A DNA stretch of 64,000 nucleotides from Amycolatopsis antarctica (GCF_002262875.1 NZ_NKYE01000010.1:62001-126000); one strand, 5' to 3'. Numbered from the stretch's first letter, positions 46,958 to 56,294 are shown. The notes: generated by a model not told the origin, from the sequence alone. Numbers and translations: made by a program.

Positions 46958-48003
46958 GCCGCCACCTCGCCCGGGGGCTCGGCCGACCGCGCCGCGACCG
47001 GGGCGGGTTCCGCCCGGCCGGCCGAGGGCAGTCCGGTCACCGAGGGCACGGCGGCGGGCGGACCGGCTGTCGCCGCCTCCACCCGCTGCTGCGTCTCCCA
47101 CTTCACCCGCGTCTTGTCGACGAAGTGCAGTGACCACAGGAAACCGCCGCGTGCCAAGCAGACCAGCGCGGTCGCGAAGAACAGCCCGTAGGCGATACCG
47201 GCGGCGGTCAGCGCACCGTAGACGATCGCCACCCCGGCACCGAACGCGAACTGCGAGGCCGGCTTGGACGGCGTCGTCCCCGGGTCGGTGATCATGTAGT
47301 TGGTGAACAACACGAACGCGATGCCCGTCATCGTGCCGAGTGCGCCGAGGATCGCCGTGTCGAAGATCCAGCCGCGGACCACGGACTGGATCACGAAGAA
47401 TCCGAGCCAGCCCGCGATCAGCCACATCCGCCCGGTGAGCTTCGCGTTGAGCATCGTGCCCGCCACGAGGATGACCGCCGGGATCAGCCAGTCGATCGGC
47501 CCGCTGACGTTCTCGCTGAAGTGGTAGGGCGGCGCGATGCTGGCCCAGGGGAACAGCACCAGGATCACCGCGATCCCGAAGTTCGACGGGTTCATGTAGT
47601 GCCGCATGCGGCCGCGGACCGGGGCCCGCAGCACCCACTTGGCGCCGACCGCCACCACGATGCCGAACAGCATCACCAGTATCTGGTCGTTCGGGTATGT
47701 CAGCATGTTCACCGCGAGACTGGTGATGTGCGCGGGCAGCAGGAACTCCGCGAGACCGCGGAATCCGTTGCCGCGGAAGCGGGGCGCCCGCTTCTCGGTG
47801 CGCGCACCGACGACCTCCAGCACCACTTCCAGCCCGTACCCGGTCGCCAACGCGAGGATGGGCCAGAGCCACGGCTGCTCGAAGCCGAGAACCGTGTAGC
47901 CGAGGATGTTGAACACGGTCATCGAGATGGCGAACCGGCGCAGCGCCGTGATCACCTTCGGATCGTGCCGTACGGGACCTGCCTGTGTCGTCTGCCCGGC
48001 CAT
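46954..48003 (-). CDS. Enediyne biosynthesis membrane protein E5 (UnbU)
   Basis: A 349-residue integral membrane protein of about ten helices in the RnfD/NqrB-related UnbU group. The start DPKVITALRRFAISMTVFNILGYTVLG, the block RGRMRHYMNPSNFGIAVILVLFP and TNYMITDPGTTPSKP are hallmark sequences of this family. It is one of the conserved genes used to detect enediyne clusters; its reaction is unknown, though the relatives move electrons and ions across membranes. Four bases separate it from E4. Confidence 0.92.
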   Translation of the reverse strand: MAGQTTQAGPVRHDPKVITALRRFAISMTVFNILGYTVLGFEQPWLWPILALATGYGLEVVLEVVGARTEKRAPRFRGNGFRGLAEFLLPAHITSLAVNMLTYPNDQILVMLFGIVVAVGAKWVLRAPVRGRMRHYMNPSNFGIAVILVLFPWASIAPPYHFSENVSGPIDWLIPAVILVAGTMLNAKLTGRMWLIAGWLGFFVIQSVVRGWIFDTAILGALGTMTGIAFVLFTNYMITDPGTTPSKPASQFAFGAGVAIVYGALTAAGIAYGLFFATALVCLARGGFLWSLHFVDKTRVKWETQQRVEAATAGPPAAVPSVTGLPSAGRAEPAPVAARSAEPPGEVAA

Positions 48004-48007
48004 GTCC

Positions 48008-49951
48008 TCACTTCTCCTTGGCCTGAGAGCCGAGCCGCAGCGAGTGCCAGCCCGAGGTCAGCGAAAGTTCCTGTTCGTGCACCACGCCGGCCCGGTCCCG
48101 CCACTTCACGCCGACCGTGACCGGTCCGGTGACGTCGCCGAGTCCGATGTGGACGTCGTTGCTGCGTTTGCCGGAATGCCCGCCGCCGCCGTCACTGCGC
48201 TCGATCAGAGTGCGGCCGTCCGGTGTGGTGACCGTGACCTGCGCGCCGATCACCGGCGAGCCGGGGGTGCCGGGGGGGCCCTCGTGGGTCAGCTTCAGTC
48301 CGATGAACGCCCCCGGATCCGGTGCCTGGTTCTGGTAGAACGCCGGCTGGCCCCACTGCCGTGCCACGGCCAGGTCCAGCCTGCCGTCCCCGTCGGCGTC
48401 GCCGGTCGCGATGCCCCGCGTCGGCACCGGCACGTCGAGGCCGAGCTGCCCGGCGACGTTCACGTAACCGCCGTCCGGCTTGCGGGCGAACAGGTGCAGT
48501 CGCTGATTGCCCGCGATGTCGTCACCCGCCCGGACATTGGGCCACCACGCGGGATCGTGCACGACCAGGTCGTTCGAGGTGGCGAGTTCCTGGAGCTGCG
48601 GCCACCTGTTGTGCTGGCCCTTGACGAAACCGTTGGTCTGGGCGATCGCCAGGTGGCCGCTGTTGTCGAAGTCGGCCATCTTGACGTCCCAGGCCCAGCC
48701 CGACCAGGCCGTGCCCTCGTCGGTGCTGCGGTCCTCCCACGGTGCCTCACCGGCCTGGAGCTGCGCGCGCATCTCCGACCGGCTGCCCGGCGTCGCCATG
48801 AACTGGTAGTTGCTCTCCTCGATGCCGAACGAGGTGGTGATGTTGCTGACGAACAGGTCGTAGAGGCCGTCACGGTCGAGGTCGCCCCAGTCCACGGCCA
48901 TGCCCTTGAAGGAGTCCGCGCCGATCCGCTTCGACTTCGGCACCAGTGGCGAGGACGGGCCCTGCAGCGGCTCGAACGCGATGGTGCCCGGAGTGGATCT
49001 GTTGTGCAGCATGGCATCCCGGCCGTGGTCCTGGGCGAGGTAGAGTTCCGGCAGGTGATCACCGTCCACATCGTTGGCGCTGGCGCCGAGCACCCAGCCC
49101 TTCGAGAGGTCCTGCGGCAGGACGTCGTCGACCCGGTCGAAACTCACCGAGGGCGACGCTCCGCCGGAGGCTCCCGCCCAGCGGAAGAAGTAGTCCTCCC
49201 CGCCGTTCGAGGCGTTCGACAGCGAGTCGTTCATCGACACCCCGCCGGACACCGAGGGATCGAGGACGGGCCCGTGCTGGAAGTAGTTGCCGAGGTAGAT
49301 GTCGAGATGGCCGTCGCCGTCGAAATCGTCGATCGCGACGGCATTGCTGTTCCACTGTGGACCGTTGTAGCGCGGGCCGGTGTCCCCTGGCACGAGTTCC
49401 ACCGGCTGGTAGGAGCCGGCGCCGAGGAGGACCTCCCCGGGACGGGCAAGGTGGACGATGGGCGTGCGTCCCCAGTAGTAGACGAGGAGGTCCATGTACC
49501 CGTCCTCGTTGAAGTCACCCGGAGCGCACCCCATGGGTGCCATCACGTCGTTCATCGGCAGCGCACCGGCCTCCAGCACGAAGGGTGCGTACCGGTCCGA
49601 TCGGGCACCCGGCGTCGGTGTCACGACAACCTGGTCGATCCGGGGATCGGTCACGCACAGGTCGTTCGCCAGCCCGTCACCGTCCAGGTCGTTCATCGCG
49701 ATCCCCGCGCCCACCGAGGAGATCCACGCGTCGATGTCGGTGTAGTCCTGATTGACCTCGCGGATCTCCTGCTGGGGGAAACCACTGGGCATCGCGATCG
49801 ACAGCGGGGCGAAACGGAACCCGCCCGCCAGCTCGTCGACCTCCTCCGCGGAGGACTCCGGGAGCCTGCTGGCGACGAACAGGGCCGCCATCACCACCAG
49901 CGCCAGGAGTCCGGCGAGCTGTTTGCGCAGCCAGCGAACTGTCGTGGTCAT
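48008..49951 (-). CDS. Enediyne protein E4 (UnbV), CRTAC1-like with FG-GAP repeats
   Basis: A 647-residue secreted or membrane-anchored protein. After a short cytoplasmic start comes a signal-anchor helix (LAGLLALVVMAALFVASRL). At least six calcium-type FG-GAP/VCBS loops follow, such as NDLDGDG, GDFNEDGYMDLLVYYWG, DFDGDGHLDIYLGNY, GDLDRDGLYDLFVSN and GDADGDGRLDLAVAR, implying a beta-propeller. The C-terminal ~110 residues are the ASPIC/UnbV domain (TTPDGRTLIERSDGGGGHS). It is part of the conserved E3-E4-E5 set, probably acting at or outside the membrane. ATGA overlap with E3. Confidence 0.93.
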   Translation of the reverse strand: MTTTVRWLRKQLAGLLALVVMAALFVASRLPESSAEEVDELAGGFRFAPLSIAMPSGFPQQEIREVNQDYTDIDAWISSVGAGIAMNDLDGDGLANDLCVTDPRIDQVVVTPTPGARSDRYAPFVLEAGALPMNDVMAPMGCAPGDFNEDGYMDLLVYYWGRTPIVHLARPGEVLLGAGSYQPVELVPGDTGPRYNGPQWNSNAVAIDDFDGDGHLDIYLGNYFQHGPVLDPSVSGGVSMNDSLSNASNGGEDYFFRWAGASGGASPSVSFDRVDDVLPQDLSKGWVLGASANDVDGDHLPELYLAQDHGRDAMLHNRSTPGTIAFEPLQGPSSPLVPKSKRIGADSFKGMAVDWGDLDRDGLYDLFVSNITTSFGIEESNYQFMATPGSRSEMRAQLQAGEAPWEDRSTDEGTAWSGWAWDVKMADFDNSGHLAIAQTNGFVKGQHNRWPQLQELATSNDLVVHDPAWWPNVRAGDDIAGNQRLHLFARKPDGGYVNVAGQLGLDVPVPTRGIATGDADGDGRLDLAVARQWGQPAFYQNQAPDPGAFIGLKLTHEGPPGTPGSPVIGAQVTVTTPDGRTLIERSDGGGGHSGKRSNDVHIGLGDVTGPVTVGVKWRDRAGVVHEQELSLTSGWHSLRLGSQAKEK

Positions 49952-50928
49952 GTGTTGACACCTCCGATGGAGACGAACTCGCCGGCGACGCGTCGTCGCC
50001 AGACCTCGTAGGCGGGCTCACCGCCGGCGGCCGGCGCGTCCGGGCGGACCCTGCGCGTGAGTTCGGCGGCGAGCTCGGGCGTGGTGCCGCAGAGGACGCC
50101 GGTCGCTACGGGCGTGTGCGGCACCAGCAGCCCGGCCCGCACCCGCGCCTCCGCGGCGAAGGCGGAGGCCTGCGCGAGCTGCGGACGCCAGGTACCGGCG
50201 CGGTCTCGCAGAACGTGCAGTTCCTCTTGCTCGACGCCACCGGCGTAGGTCGCCGCCAGGCCGGTCCCGGCGTACAGGTCGGCCCGCCGGGACTCGGGGA
50301 ACCTGTCGATCATGGACGCCACGAGTGCGGCGTCGGTCCCGCCGACGAACCACATGGCCCTGCCGATCCCCTGGTCGATCGCGTGGTGCGAGTACTCGCG
50401 GGTGGCGTCGCCCGGCCACGGGAACGCCGGGTCCTGGTACTGCTGGTACACGTATCGCTCGGTGTGGAAGTAGGCCTGGTGGAATCCGTAGCCGTCCAGG
50501 ATGAGCCCGCGCAGCAGCGGGTCGAAGTCGTCGGCGGAGGGCCAGCGGAACCTCGGCAACCGCGCCATCGCCCAGCCGATGCCGACGTACACCATGTAGA
50601 CGTGCTCGTCACCCCGGCCCGCCAGACAATCGGCGACATGGTGGGAATGTCCGAACGGAAGCCCGTCGAGCATCGCGTAGCCCATTCCGGCGCCCTCGTA
50701 TGCGAATCCGCGGAATGGTGCCGGAACCTCTTCGAGCCATTCCTCCGCCTCGACCACGGAGCGCGCCTCAACGGCGTGTGCGTATCCGGTGAGGAACATC
50801 TTCCCGACATTTTCCAGCAGTTCCTGGGCTTCCGGATTCTTCTTGTGGAAGCCGCGCACGTCAAGCGATGTCTCGGAGACGTTCGGTGTCAGGATACGGC
50901 GCCTGAGCGCGCGCAGACCTTTGCCCAA
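49948..50928 (-). CDS. Enediyne protein E3 (UnbL), DUF1702 family
   Basis: A 326-residue soluble protein of unknown activity, conserved in enediyne clusters. FRGFAYEGAGMGYAMLDGLP, then VYVGIGWAMARLPRF, then IDQGIGRAMWFVGGTDAALVA and RRADLYAGTGLAATYAGG are family blocks. The TTG at 50928 is chosen because it gives the same N-terminus (GLRALRRRILTP) as the neighbouring paralogue and has GGGGGAG upstream; a TTG five codons earlier is possible. It is followed immediately by E4. Confidence 0.88.
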   Translation of the reverse strand: MGKGLRALRRRILTPNVSETSLDVRGFHKKNPEAQELLENVGKMFLTGYAHAVEARSVVEAEEWLEEVPAPFRGFAYEGAGMGYAMLDGLPFGHSHHVADCLAGRGDEHVYMVYVGIGWAMARLPRFRWPSADDFDPLLRGLILDGYGFHQAYFHTERYVYQQYQDPAFPWPGDATREYSHHAIDQGIGRAMWFVGGTDAALVASMIDRFPESRRADLYAGTGLAATYAGGVEQEELHVLRDRAGTWRPQLAQASAFAAEARVRAGLLVPHTPVATGVLCGTTPELAAELTRRVRPDAPAAGGEPAYEVWRRRVAGEFVSIGGVNT

Positions 50929-51032
50929 CTTGCTCTCCCCCAATCGGGTAGATTCGCACCTGGAGCATTCTCGGAATCAATTCTCGCAGCGCACGGGAAT
51001 GCCCATCTACTCCCAGCCTGCGAGGGGGCGGA

Positions 51033-52040
51033 TCAACTCGCCAACCGCAGTCCCGGTTCGGTCACGGCGTCCCGTATGCGCTGCCGCCAGAGTTCGTAGA
51101 CCGGCTCGGCGGGGGCGGGGACCAGCTCCGGCGCCGTACCCGGATCGGTGGCGTCGGCGATCCCGACGGCCTCGGCCACCGTCAGTCCGGCCAGCGCGGA
51201 TACCGCCGAATCCGTGTGCGCGGGGACGAAACCCGCGTACTGACGGGCTTTCGCGGCGAACACGGCACCGAGTGCCACCTCCGCGCGGTGCCCGCCCGCG
51301 GACTCGCGCAGCGCCGCGAGACCGGGTGAGTCGCAGCCGCCCGCGAAGGTGGCTGCCAGACCGACGCCGCTCCACAGGTCGGCGCGGCGGTGCTCGGCGA
51401 ACCGCCGCACCGCCTCGGTGACCACCGCCGTGCGCGCGCCGTGAATGAACCACAGCGCCCGGCCGATTCCCTGATCGACCGCACGCCGGAAGTACTCCGG
51501 GCACCCGTCCCAGGCGTACGGCGCGGGAACGTGCTGTTCGTCCACCCACCGGCGGGTATCGAAATAGGCGCGGTCGAATCCGTATCCGTCCACGGCCAGC
51601 CAGCTCATCGTGGGGTGGTACGCCGAACCAGCCAGATCGGGAAGCACCTTCTTCCACAGCACCCTGGGCAGCCGTGCCATGGCGAAGCCGATACCGATGT
51701 AGGTGAGGAATATGTGCCGTTCCCCGGGGCCGGCCATCAGTTCCACCGTGCGGTGGCGCTGTCGAGGGCCCATCGCGTCGAGAATGGTGAACGCCATCGT
51801 CGCGCCCTCGTAGGCGAATCCGCGCAGTTCGGGCTCGATCATGTCCAGCCTGCGCTCGATCTCACCGAGCGCGGGCCCGTCGATCCCCCATTCGAACCCG
51901 CACACCACCACCTGCGGAACCCGCTCGAGCCGGTCCGCGGCGGGCGAACCCGCGCCGGGAAAACCGCGTCCGCCGAAGCTCACCGCGTCCATCGACGGAG
52001 CGAGTACGCGGCGCCGGAGCGCGCCGAGGGTTGTCGCCAT
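51033..52040 (-). CDS. Second DUF1702 protein (E2/E3 paralogue)
   Basis: A 335-residue paralogue of the gene downstream. It shares TTLGALRRRVLAP, LRGFAYEGATMAFTILDAMG, TYIGIGFAMARLPRVLWKKVLP, RAVDQGIGRALWFIHGAR and RRADLWSGVGLAATFAGG. The two proteins are clearly homologous but far from identical, so the duplication is old. In other enediyne clusters the equivalent may be the gene called E2; I am not sure of that name. ATG at 52040 with GAAGGA seven bases upstream. Likely first gene of the cassette transcript. Confidence 0.88.
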   Translation of the reverse strand: MATTLGALRRRVLAPSMDAVSFGGRGFPGAGSPAADRLERVPQVVVCGFEWGIDGPALGEIERRLDMIEPELRGFAYEGATMAFTILDAMGPRQRHRTVELMAGPGERHIFLTYIGIGFAMARLPRVLWKKVLPDLAGSAYHPTMSWLAVDGYGFDRAYFDTRRWVDEQHVPAPYAWDGCPEYFRRAVDQGIGRALWFIHGARTAVVTEAVRRFAEHRRADLWSGVGLAATFAGGCDSPGLAALRESAGGHRAEVALGAVFAAKARQYAGFVPAHTDSAVSALAGLTVAEAVGIADATDPGTAPELVPAPAEPVYELWRQRIRDAVTEPGLRLAS

Positions 52041-52116
52041 CAGATCCATCCTTCGGGTTCGCACGGCGGCCACGCCGTCGTGTACGAGTGAACGTCGGCT
52101 CGGGCCCAGGCCGACC

Positions 52117-52941
52117 TCAGGCCACGGCCCGCAGTCCGCGGACCTCGGCCACGAACTGCCGGGGAACGGTGGGCGATCCCTGTCCCGCGAGGGTGAACGC
52201 GATCGGCGGGTCGGTCGGCTGGAGCGCGCGCATCCGGATGTCCGCGTTCGCCACCGCCCCGGCGGAGATCGTGACGGGCTCGCTGATCATGCCGAGGGAG
52301 AACGCCGTGGGCACGCCCGGTGCCGCCTGGTGCTCGGCGGCGGCGATGACCACCCAGCGGCCGTCCGGCACGTTGTTAATGATCAGCTCGGTGGAGCCGA
52401 CCTTCGGCATTCCCTTGAACGCCACCGGTCCGCGCTGCGGGATCATGTCCGGGAACACCCCCACGAGCACGGTCGCCGGCATCGATCCGGTGGGCATCTC
52501 GATCCGGCCGACGATGGAGCCGCCGTCGCTCTGCGGGCGGGCACAGCCCACCCCGGCGTTACGCAGTGCCTCGAGTGCGGGCAGACGCTGGAAACCCGGG
52601 GAGACGGCGACGAGGAGCTGCCCCACCTCGGGGCTGCGGTACTGCGTCGGCGTCATGCCCACGGCCTGGGTGAACCGGCTGGTGAACGTCCCGACGCTGC
52701 TGTAGCCGACACTGCAGACGATGTCGGAGACGGTCAGCGAAGTGGTCAGCAGCAGTCGCTTCGCCTCGAACAACCGCACGGCCGTCAGGTAGCGGCCCGG
52801 CGTCACGCCGGTCACCTTGGCGAACATGCGGGAGAAGTGGAACGGGCTGACGAACACCTCGGCGGCGAGGTCGTTCACCGTGATCGGGTCGAAGTATCGC
52901 TCGTGCATGGACGAGATCGCGTGCTGGACGGCCGAAAGCAT
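52117..52941 (-). CDS. AraC/XylS-family regulator with N-terminal HTH (SgcR2-like)
   Basis: A 274-residue DNA-binding protein in which the AraC double helix-turn-helix is at the N-terminus (about 1-105: DLAAEVFVSPFHFSRMFAKVTGVTPGRYLTAVRLFEAKRLL, with VCSVGYSSVGTFTSRF as second HTH). The rest is a beta-rich domain (GSIVGRIEMPTG through NVPDGRWVVIAAAEH) that may sense a ligand. An AraC-type regulator, SgcR2, is an activator in the C-1027 cluster. It lies just upstream of the E3-E4-E5 genes on the same strand and probably controls the cluster. Confidence 0.88.
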   Translation of the reverse strand: MLSAVQHAISSMHERYFDPITVNDLAAEVFVSPFHFSRMFAKVTGVTPGRYLTAVRLFEAKRLLLTTSLTVSDIVCSVGYSSVGTFTSRFTQAVGMTPTQYRSPEVGQLLVAVSPGFQRLPALEALRNAGVGCARPQSDGGSIVGRIEMPTGSMPATVLVGVFPDMIPQRGPVAFKGMPKVGSTELIINNVPDGRWVVIAAAEHQAAPGVPTAFSLGMISEPVTISAGAVANADIRMRALQPTDPPIAFTLAGQGSPTVPRQFVAEVRGLRAVA

Positions 52942-53146
52942 CGTGGATTCTCCTCGCTCGGCTGGCTCCCCTGGCCAGCGTGGTGTTGACGGAACGCACG
53001 TCGTTGCGCCGCGACGCCACTGGCACCGCGACCCCCGCACCGGTCGCGGGCTCGGCCGCGGACCGCTCACTGCGCCGGCTGTCACCCGTGGACGCGCCGG
53101 TTCTCCGCCGCGGCGGCGACCGTGCGGTGCGCCGTCCCGGCCGTGC

Positions 53147-53767
53147 TCATGCCGCTCGCTCCGGCCGCGCCGGGCCTGGCCGCGTCTCGGTGAGTTCCTT
53201 GCCGTTCCGCCCGTTCCCGGCACCCACCGGCTCGCCACGCCAGAAGTGCCCTGCGCCGCATGCGATCTGCGGGCGCAGCGAGCCGTCCGCCCGGACGGTC
53301 GCGTGCACCGGAGCACCACAGCCGGGGCGTGCGCACGGGCCGAGTTCCACCCTGCGCTCGGCCTCCGGCAGCGCCGCGACGAGCGCGGTGAGCTCGTCGG
53401 CGAATTCGCTCGCCGCTGGGTGGGCGGTCAGCCAGTCGAGGTGCGCGAGCAGGTATGCGGCGTGCGGTGACCATCCCTCCCCCACCGGCCCGGCCGTCCT
53501 CCGCTCGGTGGCCACCAGTGCGCACCAGGCAGCGAGAATCCCGGTCGCGTCCGTCGCTCCGCGCCGGGGCGTGGCAGCGCGCACCGCACTCGGAACGCCT
53601 GGGGGCGGGCCGGGCAATGGGTGCGGTTCGCTCAGCAGGCGCAGATCGCGGGCCGCCCGCACCCGGCACGCCAGGCACAGCCGGGGGCGCACCATGGGCC
53701 GCGAGGACGATGACGTTCCGGAGTCGGTACCGACTCGACAGTTGGTTGCTTCGCAGAGACTTGCCAT
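53147..53767 (-). CDS. Small Cys-rich (zinc-ribbon-like) hypothetical protein
   Basis: A 206-residue protein with CLACR near residue 40 and a C-terminal block CARPGCGAPVHATVRADG followed by CGAGHFWRGE, which looks like a metal-binding ribbon. It recalls the OvmZ-type proteins found in streptomycete clusters, but I am not certain. ATG at 53767 with GGGAGG upstream; the first residues MASLCEATNC add two more Cys. Role unknown; the location at the cluster edge suggests a regulatory or accessory function. Confidence 0.6.
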   Translation of the reverse strand: MASLCEATNCRVGTDSGTSSSSRPMVRPRLCLACRVRAARDLRLLSEPHPLPGPPPGVPSAVRAATPRRGATDATGILAAWCALVATERRTAGPVGEGWSPHAAYLLAHLDWLTAHPAASEFADELTALVAALPEAERRVELGPCARPGCGAPVHATVRADGSLRPQIACGAGHFWRGEPVGAGNGRNGKELTETRPGPARPERAA

Positions 53768-54248
53768 CGTCCCTCCCGCATTCGGCCGGATCATCACGTT
53801 GCGACTACCTACTTCTCACCCACACGAGTAAGGATTCCCTCGTCTGCTCGAATCGAAGTCGAAGCGGGTTCGAGCTTCCGCGTCGCGCGCCGGCCGAGCC
53901 GCCGGCGGCCGGCTTCCCGCGAGGATCTGCCTCGGCACGAGTGGCGACGGAACCACCGTGTTGCGCCATTCGGCGGCTTCGCCGGGAAGACGGGGACCAG
54001 TCCTGTGCGCGATTCCGTGGTCGCGACCGGGAATTGCCCGACAAGGCCTACACTGTGATCACGCCGTGCGGAGGGTCACGGAATCGGCGGCGGTCACCCG
54101 AATGCGAGGTTCGTTCCGCCGACGGCACCGGAAATGCTCCGGAGACAGCTGATTCCCGGCGCGGGGATCCCGTGGATGTAACGGTCTGTTCCCGAATCCA
54201 GATCGCTCAGAGGGACGATTGACACGCCGGACGTGACTGGGGGCGAAC
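53768..54248. other. Intergenic boundary between enediyne and peptide regions
   Basis: 481 bases without a supported gene. The sequence is less GC-rich than its neighbours in places (around 53790-53840 and 54040-54070). It must carry promoters for the Cys-rich gene (minus) and the response regulator (plus). No repeat or hairpin of note. Confidence 0.4.
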
Positions 54249-54854
54249 GTGATCAAGGTGTTGCTGGCCGAGGACATGCACATGGTCCGCGGCGCGCTGG
54301 TCGCCCTGCTCGACCTCGAGCGCGATATCGAGGTGGTCGCCGAGGTGGCCTCGGGCGACGCCATCCTGCCCGCCGCGCACAAGCACCTGCCGGACGTCGC
54401 CATCATCGACATCGACCTGCCCGGCGTCGACGGGCTGACCGCCGCGGCCGAACTGCACGAGACGCTCCCCCGCTGCCGCACCCTGATCCTGACCAGCCTC
54501 GGCCGCCCCGGCACCGTCCGCCGGGCGCTGGACGCGAAGGTGAACGGCTTCATCCTGAAGGACGCGCCCTCCGCGAAGCTGGCCAACGCCGTCCGCCAGG
54601 TCGCGGTGGGACGACGGGTGATCGACAGCGAACTCGCGCTGGCGGCCTGGGACACCGACGACTGCCCGTTGACCACGCGGGAGGTGGAGATCCTGCGGCT
54701 CGCCGCGGCGGGACGCAACGTCGGCGACATCGCCGCCGAACTGTTCCTCTCGCCCGGAACGGTGCGCAACTACCTCACGACGGCGGTCACGAAACTCAAC
54801 GCGCGCAACCGGGTGGACGCGATCCGGATCGCCACCGAGTCCGGCTGGCTCTGA
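54249..54854 (+). CDS. NarL/DesR-type response regulator
   Basis: A 201-residue two-domain regulator. The receiver has the acidic pair in LLAEDMHMVRGAL, the phospho-acceptor Asp54 in AIIDIDLPGVDG, the Thr/Ser switch in ILTSLG and Lys in FILKDAP. The C-terminal LuxR HTH reads TTREVEILRLAAAGRNVGDIAAELFLSPGTVRNYLTTAV. GTG start at 54249. It converges with the sensor kinase gene, the stops only 7 bases apart, so it probably pairs with it; likely targets are the adjacent peptide operon or the enediyne cluster. Confidence 0.92.
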   Translation: MIKVLLAEDMHMVRGALVALLDLERDIEVVAEVASGDAILPAAHKHLPDVAIIDIDLPGVDGLTAAAELHETLPRCRTLILTSLGRPGTVRRALDAKVNGFILKDAPSAKLANAVRQVAVGRRVIDSELALAAWDTDDCPLTTREVEILRLAAAGRNVGDIAAELFLSPGTVRNYLTTAVTKLNARNRVDAIRIATESGWL

Positions 54855-54861
54855 CCCGGCC

Positions 54862-56202
54862 TCAACCGGCGGTGCGCTCCGGGGTGCGCCGCCGGGGCCG
54901 CCACGGCGTGCGCGAACCGGCCGGGACACCGTTCGCGACGGTGCGATCCGCCCCGCCCGGGGTGGCGCCGAGCGGGATGACGGCCAGCAGCAGGTGCCTG
55001 CCGTCGGGCACCTCGTGCGCGGCGAGCCTGCCCCCGAGCAGTGCGACGCGGTGCGAGAGGTTCCGGATGCCGTTGCCGCCGTCGGTGTCGTCCAGTGTGT
55101 CGGCGCTTCCGGGGACGCCGTCGTTGACGACCTCCATGCGGGCCTCGTCGTTCCCGGTCCGCACCGTGATCGCGCACCAGCGGGCGGAACTGTGCCGCAG
55201 CACGTTGGTGACCCCTTCGCGCAGCACCGTGGCGAGCACGGTACCCACCGAATCGGGCAGGACACCGTCGGTCCGCTCGATACTGACCTCCACGTCGGCG
55301 GCCATCAGCACGCCCCGCGCGGAGCGACACTCCTCGTCCAATGACAGTTTGCGGTATCCACTGGCGACGGATCGGACGTCACCGAGGGCCTTCCGGGACA
55401 TCAGCAGGATCTCGTCGATCTCCTGCGCCGCCCGTTGGGGATTTTCCTCCATCAACCGTTTCGCGAGTTCACTTTTCAGCGTGATCGCCGACAAACTCAA
55501 TCCGAGCAGATCGTGCAGATCGCGGGAAAAACGGAGACGTTCATCCGCGACCGCGAGGCGCGCCAATTCCTCCCGGTTCGCATTCAATTTGGTCACCAGC
55601 CGGGCCAATCGGGTGAGACCGAAGACGACCAGCGCGGTGATGGTGGTGGAGACGAACGAGAACAGAGCGACGTACGCGGGGGGCAGCGTGGACGGACCGA
55701 AGTTGCTGTCGAGCAGGCCGACACTTCCGGCGATCAGCACGTACAGCGGCACCGACACGCGCGGCCGCAGGCTGAGCAGCACGCTGCCAGCCAGGAACCC
55801 GGGCATGCCCAGCCAGATCACTCCGAACTGCAGCATGGGCAGATAGGCGAGGCAGGCCTGCACGACCAGCGCGGCGTAGGTGACCGGCGGTCGCAACGAG
55901 GCCTTCGGGCTGCTGAAATAACCCAGTTGCAACGCCATGAAGGCAACGAGGTAGACGGCACCGAGCGCGTCCGGCCACGGCTGTTCCATGTCGAACAGCA
56001 CCCTGGCCAGTGCGAGCACGGCGATCCCACCGAAGACCACGGTCGTGACCAGCATCGCCAGCCGTGGTGCCATCGGGCTCAGCAGGCTCTGCGGAAACGC
56101 GGTGGAACGATCACCGGATCGGTGTGCGGAATCGGTGGATTTCAGTTCTTCCCGTTCCCCGCCGGTTTCCTGCGCATTTTGCACCTCGTGCACTGAACTC
56201 AT
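54862..56202 (-). CDS. DesK-like sensor histidine kinase
   Basis: A 446-residue membrane kinase with six hydrophobic segments (about 48-200), a dimerisation helix carrying His230 in RLRFSRDLHDLLGLSLSAITLKSEL (HisKA_3 type), and an ATPase domain with GVTNVLRHSS (N box) and DGGNGIRNLSHRVALLGG (G box). Partner of the convergent response regulator. It is transcribed on the same strand as the peptide-maturation genes and starts 92 bases after the dehydrogenase stop, so it may be the last gene of that operon. ATG with GAGGGGA upstream. Confidence 0.9.
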   Translation of the reverse strand: MSSVHEVQNAQETGGEREELKSTDSAHRSGDRSTAFPQSLLSPMAPRLAMLVTTVVFGGIAVLALARVLFDMEQPWPDALGAVYLVAFMALQLGYFSSPKASLRPPVTYAALVVQACLAYLPMLQFGVIWLGMPGFLAGSVLLSLRPRVSVPLYVLIAGSVGLLDSNFGPSTLPPAYVALFSFVSTTITALVVFGLTRLARLVTKLNANREELARLAVADERLRFSRDLHDLLGLSLSAITLKSELAKRLMEENPQRAAQEIDEILLMSRKALGDVRSVASGYRKLSLDEECRSARGVLMAADVEVSIERTDGVLPDSVGTVLATVLREGVTNVLRHSSARWCAITVRTGNDEARMEVVNDGVPGSADTLDDTDGGNGIRNLSHRVALLGGRLAAHEVPDGRHLLLAVIPLGATPGGADRTVANGVPAGSRTPWRPRRRTPERTAG

Positions 56203-56294
56203 CGTTCGTCCCCTCGCAGGCGCACGGTCACGACACGCGAAATTCGACCATACGCAAGCATTTCGCTACGAGCAATCGTCGAATTGGCCGAAGG

